A stretch of 25,000 nucleotides of DNA from Halisarca cf. caerulea (Eukaryota; Porifera; Demospongiae; Chondrillida; Halisarcidae): positions 120,001 through 145,000 of the forward strand of contig CAUJGJ010000347.1 of the NCBI GenBank assembly GCA_963170055.1. The letters are read 5' to 3'. Position 1 is the first letter of the stretch. Each line of letters opens with the position of its first letter. Shown in pieces: positions 21,001-25,000 of this stretch. The notes below the pieces were generated by a model. It saw nothing but the letters and a program-made list of their open reading frames with translations, did not search any database and was not told the origin of the DNA. Both the position numbers and the translations under genes were made by a program.

Positions 21001-21648
21001 CCTTAAGGTTACAAATGTTAGCGGGTACTAATTTTAGCGTTTTTCGGTGGCCAATATTAAGCGGGTATTTATTTTAGCGATACAATAGCATTTTTGTACC
21101 AAATCTGTAGTTAACGATTTTGGCAATGTTACCATTACTAATGCTGGGTACCCAGTCCTTTCCCAATTCTTCTCTAATTCACCATTTCTTATCTTTATAT
21201 ACAGTACTACACTGTTGCAATAGAAAGCTGCAGAAACGAAACACTGAGATCAGAAAACTTAAGCTTGTAGATACAGTTGGAAGATTGATCTTGTCGGCGT
21301 ACAGCTTGAAGAAATCGTCATCGCCTTTAATTAATTGGGTCAATTAAAATCGAAAATGATCAAAACGAATATGTTACAAACTAATGCCTCTTTTAAACTT
21401 TACATGTATTGGTTCACTTTTTGCCGTTTATTTCACTATTTTGCGTAGATTTTACTTCTGTTCGGAGCCGCCTTTTTCTCCCGTGCCGTGCACAGTACCT
21501 CCTTACAAATGGTACAATACAAAATATTAGTGGGTGCATTTATTGGCGGGTATAATTGTTAGCAGGCATTTCAGTTAGCGAATTTGAGGCTCCTCGTTAA
21601 ATTCGCTAAAGTTAGTACCCGCTTACATTAAATTTTGTAGCCTTAAGG
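21001..21648. mobile_element. 648-bp TIR element (MITE-like)
   Basis: Both ends carry CCTTAAGG (21001-21008 and 21641-21648), and the inward sequences match as imperfect inverted repeats of about 40 bp (TTAGCGGGTACTAATTTTAGCG left, TAAGCGGGTACTAACTTTAGCG as complement right, with small indels outside). Internal GCGGGTATTTATTTTAGCG and related words repeat the same motif. Flanks are ATA and TACATA, so the target duplication is short or absent. There is no transposase. Confidence 0.75.
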
Positions 21649-21960
21649 TACATATATATACACAGTGCAGTCCACATAATTCGAAATGTATATATATATA
21701 TATATATGAGATGTAGATGACATTGTGGTATAAAGCCGTTAACCACTCAAGTATAATATATATATAGATTAGAACTGTTGTGTTTAAAATAGTAATGATT
21801 ACACCATGTATATACATTAGTTACTGTATACTTATTATCAGTCAGTTATATTATAATGTCTTAGTAGTGAGTTGTATGTAGCAGTGCTTTGGTGTATATA
21901 TTATTATTATTAGGTTGTGTAGGCCAAAATGGCCCTTTAATGGCCCTGTTTAAGCGGGCA
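21649..21960. other. AT-rich non-coding stretch with short TA runs
   Basis: TATATA runs near 21690-21708 and 21756-21766; no gene. Confidence 0.5.
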
Positions 21961-22219
21961 GACAATGGCGGAAAATATAATACATGTATTTGTGATTACC
22001 GTAATAACAATGGTTAAGATAATTTGCATGGGAACATAAAGTGTGTGTCTCGTGAGGCCAATCAATAATGATTTACTCAATGAAGATTGTGGGTGTACTG
22101 ATCATAGACAATGAAGGAAAGTATAATACAGTGTGATTACAGTAACAATGATTAAGAAATGCATGGGAACCTAAGGTGTATGAGGCCACTAAACAAATCA
22201 ATCAGTGATGGTTTACTCT
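21961..22219. repeat. two diverged tandem copies of a ~120-bp unit
   Basis: GACAATGGCGGAAAATATAA (21961) and GACAATGAAGGAAAGTATAA (22107) start two copies. Both continue through TGTGATTAC, TAACAATG, TTAAG, GCATGGGAAC and GAGGCCA to ATTTACTC or GTTTACTC. Confidence 0.8.
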
Positions 22220-22274
22220 GATAATAATATGAAATTTGTAAAAATACAAGTACACGTATACCCTACAAACAAGG

Positions 22275-22430
22275 GACTTCCATATAGTAACCACATATAG
22301 TAACTTATAGTATATCGTATAGTATATATATATATATAATATTATATAGTATATATATGTATATTGTTATAGTATATATAGTATATATAATATATCCATA
22401 TAGTAACTTCTATATAGTAACCACGGTTGC
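22275..22430. repeat. TA-rich tract with ATAGTAAC repeats
   Basis: CATATAGTAACCACA at one side and TATATAGTAACCACG at the other bracket a run of TATATA and TATAGTATA words. Confidence 0.7.
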
Positions 22431-22689
22431 CAAGTGACCTTGTCGGTCTGCTCTATCGCGAAGCATTCCAGATATTATATTGCACATTATCATGTAGGCA
22501 ATACTATATGTACAAATTAATTATTCATATCATTATAAATGAAACACTTCTGCCTGTATACACCTGTACTATATGATGTATAAAAATTATTATAATCTAA
22601 GATACAAACAATGAATTAATACATGCAGTCAGTCAGTACGCTACATACAAATGTACATGCATACTCTTTAAACAGACTTAGTATTATAC

Positions 22690-23290
22690 TGTCACACCTG
22701 GTTTATATCCAAAACTGGTTTATCTTGAAAACCTCATTTATCTTAAACTCAGCTGTAAATCATCATCACTACTCTGTGTACAATTTACCCTGATTTATCC
22801 AACATCTGATTAACCCGACACATTTTATGAGGAACAAACATGGTCGGATTAACGAGGGCCCACTTACTTCACGAACAGTACTGTATTTTGTACAGTGAAC
22901 CAGTATTGAAGCCCACTTACATATTTAGGCCTGCTATAGTAGTGATCACTGCAAGATGGTCAATTCTGAAACAAATCTTGTACCATATGCCATTAGTCTG
23001 CCTTGCCATGTATAAATACCACTGGTCTGCATTTCTATATAATAGGGAGTCCCGACCATGAATGATTACTTGGTCCATTGACTGGTCTTTATTATATACA
23101 CATGTTTCACCATGTTTTGAATCAAATTTCTTAACTTTCCAGCTATATAACTACTCATACAAGTGGATTCCTTCAGTACATGAATGCACTACAGAAGATG
23201 TTTGCTAGCCAAAGCCTATAGGTACAGGGTATAGTAGATAGAAGGTTACCACAGCCACTAACAACAAAAGCGGGACATTATTTCCTCTTA
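22690..23290. other. possible remnant of a transposon end; no gene
   Basis: CTGGTTTATATCCAAAA, CTGGTTTATCTTGAAAA and CCTCATTTATCTTAAA follow one another, and GGTCGGATTAACGAGG occurs at 22841-22856. Words of this kind occur in the ends of Tc/pogo-type elements (from general knowledge). No matching opposite end was found. An open frame at 22840-23061 has an ATG but no recognisable domain. Confidence 0.3.
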
Positions 23291-23606
23291 GTTGCCATGG
23301 TTTCCAACCTCTATCCAGATCAATGATCCAAGCAGTGGGAACACAGCTGTTTTGTACTTTTTGGGAACTCATGATCATCGGTATGGTATATATACCCTCC
23401 TAATTTACTGCTTGGTCCACAATTTATACAATCCCAAACCAGAATACCATGCAAGAGGACATAATATCCCTCTAACCACAAACAGGCCTGTGGTTTTTGT
23501 GGTTAGTTGTCATGGTAATGTTCCAGCTGTGAGTGCAATATACTGCAACTTTTCTGCATTGAGTGATGTTTTTCGTCCTTCTCTAACCTCCATCAATTCC
23601 CTCTGA
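23291..23606 (+). other. open frame after a good splice acceptor, unrecognised
   Basis: TTATTTCCTCTTAG precedes an open frame of about 104 codons (no ATG at its start) ending in TGA at 23604-23606. The product includes DPSSGNTAVLYFLGTHDHRY and PVVFVVSCHGNVPAVSAIYC; no family is recognised. It could be a terminal exon, a transposon remnant or chance. Confidence 0.25.
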
Positions 23607-24137
23607 GATCAATCCCTGCTTGCATGCTTCAAAATATAAGAAAATTAAATTAAATAAATGTGAAACCTCTATGACTTGCCTTCTTTGGAATCGGGAGAAG
23701 TACGTTGGCCAGAATATTATTGAAAAGTTTCCGGAATAGACCAGTCTATTTGAATGTCTGTGTAGCCTTTGCGACTATACATAATGACCACTATATATAG
23801 GCAGTATGGTTGGCTTGCAGAGTATTGGATTAGAGAGGTCAATGTTACAGTAATCAATGTTTCGGTAGTCATATGGCATTGATTGTTTTTGAATCCTATC
23901 ATGTAAGTTCATCTGTATGTAGACACCACTTGAGACCGCTGACCTGCCTTACAATTGAATGGATGTATGGTGATCAGAGACAGAATTCGTCTTTTTGCCC
24001 AAGCAGTATCTGACTTTGTTAAATGTTGGTCTGCAATGACAGAGTACATTCTAGTTTGGTAGACAGACAGCTGTGCTAACTCACTCATAAGTCACAACTA
24101 TGTTCATATAGAAGGAAAGGCTATTGGAAGGACAGAC
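23607..24137. other. non-coding stretch
   Basis: No gene is seen. A short palindrome AATAGAC-CA-GTCTATT lies at 23735-23750. Confidence 0.4.
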
Positions 24138-24192
24138 ATGGAACTTGGAACTTATCAATTGCAATTTAGTGTGCATGAGCCTTCATTTTGGG

Positions 24193-24522
24193 GTAATCAC
24201 AATCCCAGCAGGGCATTTTGTATTCATTGCTGAAAGAAGGCTTAAATGTGTGGAAAAATCCATGGAGCTGGGCTCCCTAACCATGCAAAAATAGTTTCAA
24301 GAACTGGAAAAGTCTGAGCACATGTACAAACAGGCTAATGCTTGCATAATGTAGGGCATTGATTTTAGCAAAGACCTTATTGGAAAGTTTGAGAAGTACC
24401 ACGAAGAGCTTGGTCAGATAGCTGAGATGTATGGTATGAAGAAGGAAGACATTATCCATGCTAAGTTGATCTTAGAGATCAGCAGATTTTACCCATGCAT
24501 GTCTGTCGCAGTGAACTCCTAA
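24193..24522 (+). pseudogene. decayed gene fragment for a charged helical protein
   Basis: One frame reads as typical coding sequence for about 110 codons, starting VITIPAGHF and continuing through charged helical segments such as GKFEKYHEELGQIAEMYGMK. It is broken by TAG stops at 24292-24294 and 24352-24354 and ends in TAA at 24520-24522. Just upstream, from an ATG at 24138, a different frame looks coding up to about 24192, which suggests a frameshift there. The opening TIP motif and the helical, Lys/Glu-rich character resemble the N-terminal part of the 449-aa protein at 18976-20325, but the similarity is short and by eye only. The two in-frame stops and the lack of clear splice sites argue for a pseudogene. 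Confidence 0.55.
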
Positions 24523-25000
24523 TACGGCAGAAAATGGGAAGGGGAATACAAAGTTATCACTCTGAGTTTTCTTGTGACATTATTCACAACATTCATGATG
24601 TTATAATATTATTATCAAACCAGTGGATGCATGGTCATGACCATGCACGGATTGTGTTGTGATTGAATTCCATCCCGTTACGTCATTGTGTATAGTCAAT
24701 GGTATATTTACGAGCCAAAACATAGCAGGGCTGCATCAGGATTTGCAGCTGCTATAGGTGATCATGTGGCAAATCGAGTTTCCTAAAATCTTGGGGGTGA
24801 AGGATGCAACTATACAGACCTGGGATGAGACGAAGGGGGGGGGGGGGGGTAGCTAACTATGCTTAGGCTTTCCTCCAGGGAACTAGGAGGGGTAAATCTG
24901 TGGTATTGTGAAGTATTATGTATAATTATAGCTAGGGGGGAAGGTGCTATCCATGGCCAGTTATAGATCATTTCAGCAGGTCTTTGAATCCATCACTTCA
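24523..25000. other. non-coding stretch with a poly-G run
   Basis: No gene is recognised; 15 consecutive Gs lie at 24835-24849. Confidence 0.5.

Noticed and set aside
21120..21347. 75-codon plus-strand open frame
   Set aside because: It lies inside the TIR element at 21001-21648 and has no recognisable motif.
23655..23855. Possible pogo-like element (GTGAAACCTCT... with ...AGAGAGGTCAATGTTAC)
   Set aside because: End-to-end complementarity is too weak by eye, and no target duplication was found.

Overview
The window reads as nuclear DNA of an invertebrate animal. A demosponge is my best guess, but that is inference and no marker gene proves it. The sequence is AT-rich, full of dinucleotide microsatellites and TGCATGCA-type words, and packed with small inverted-repeat elements and decayed transposons. 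Coding regions show eukaryotic splice acceptors and polyadenylation signals, and nothing looks like a bacterial operon. No tRNA, rRNA, CRISPR array or viral gene was seen.

Layout: (1) 1-1352 is a block of TA and CA microsatellites holding a ~100-bp inverted repeat and a CpG-rich foldback element. (2) 1353-5225 is a nearly perfect tandem duplication of a ~1.94-kb unit bounded by CA tracts. (3) 5770-6737 (minus) is the 3' coding exon of a helical protein whose coiled coils flank a very hydrophobic Pro-Pro hairpin. (4) 6738-12640 is mostly non-coding; it holds two perfect tetraloop hairpins, a CpG-rich patch with a broken, partly duplicated gene remnant (8913-9797) and a TA tract. (5) 12645-15340 (minus) is a decayed LINE retrotransposon with a recognisable FADD reverse-transcriptase box, interrupted by a hAT-like element with TIRs and an 8-bp target duplication and by a CpG-rich foldback. 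(6) 15341-18963 holds further foldback repeats and a possible upstream exon and intron. (7) 18976-20325 (plus) is an intact 449-aa helical protein gene, the best-supported gene here. (8) 20400-25000 holds two TIR elements, a diverged tandem repeat, transposon-end-like sequence and, at 24193-24522, a decayed helical-protein gene with two internal stops.

The two clear coding regions share an overall shape: long charged helices on either side of a hydrophobic or low-charge middle. That shape recurs in alpha-helical membrane-inserting proteins. The remnant near 24.3 kb also looks helical and has a TIP-containing start resembling that of the 449-aa protein. A small local family of membrane-active or scaffold-like helical proteins is therefore a reasonable hypothesis, but no function is established by the sequence.
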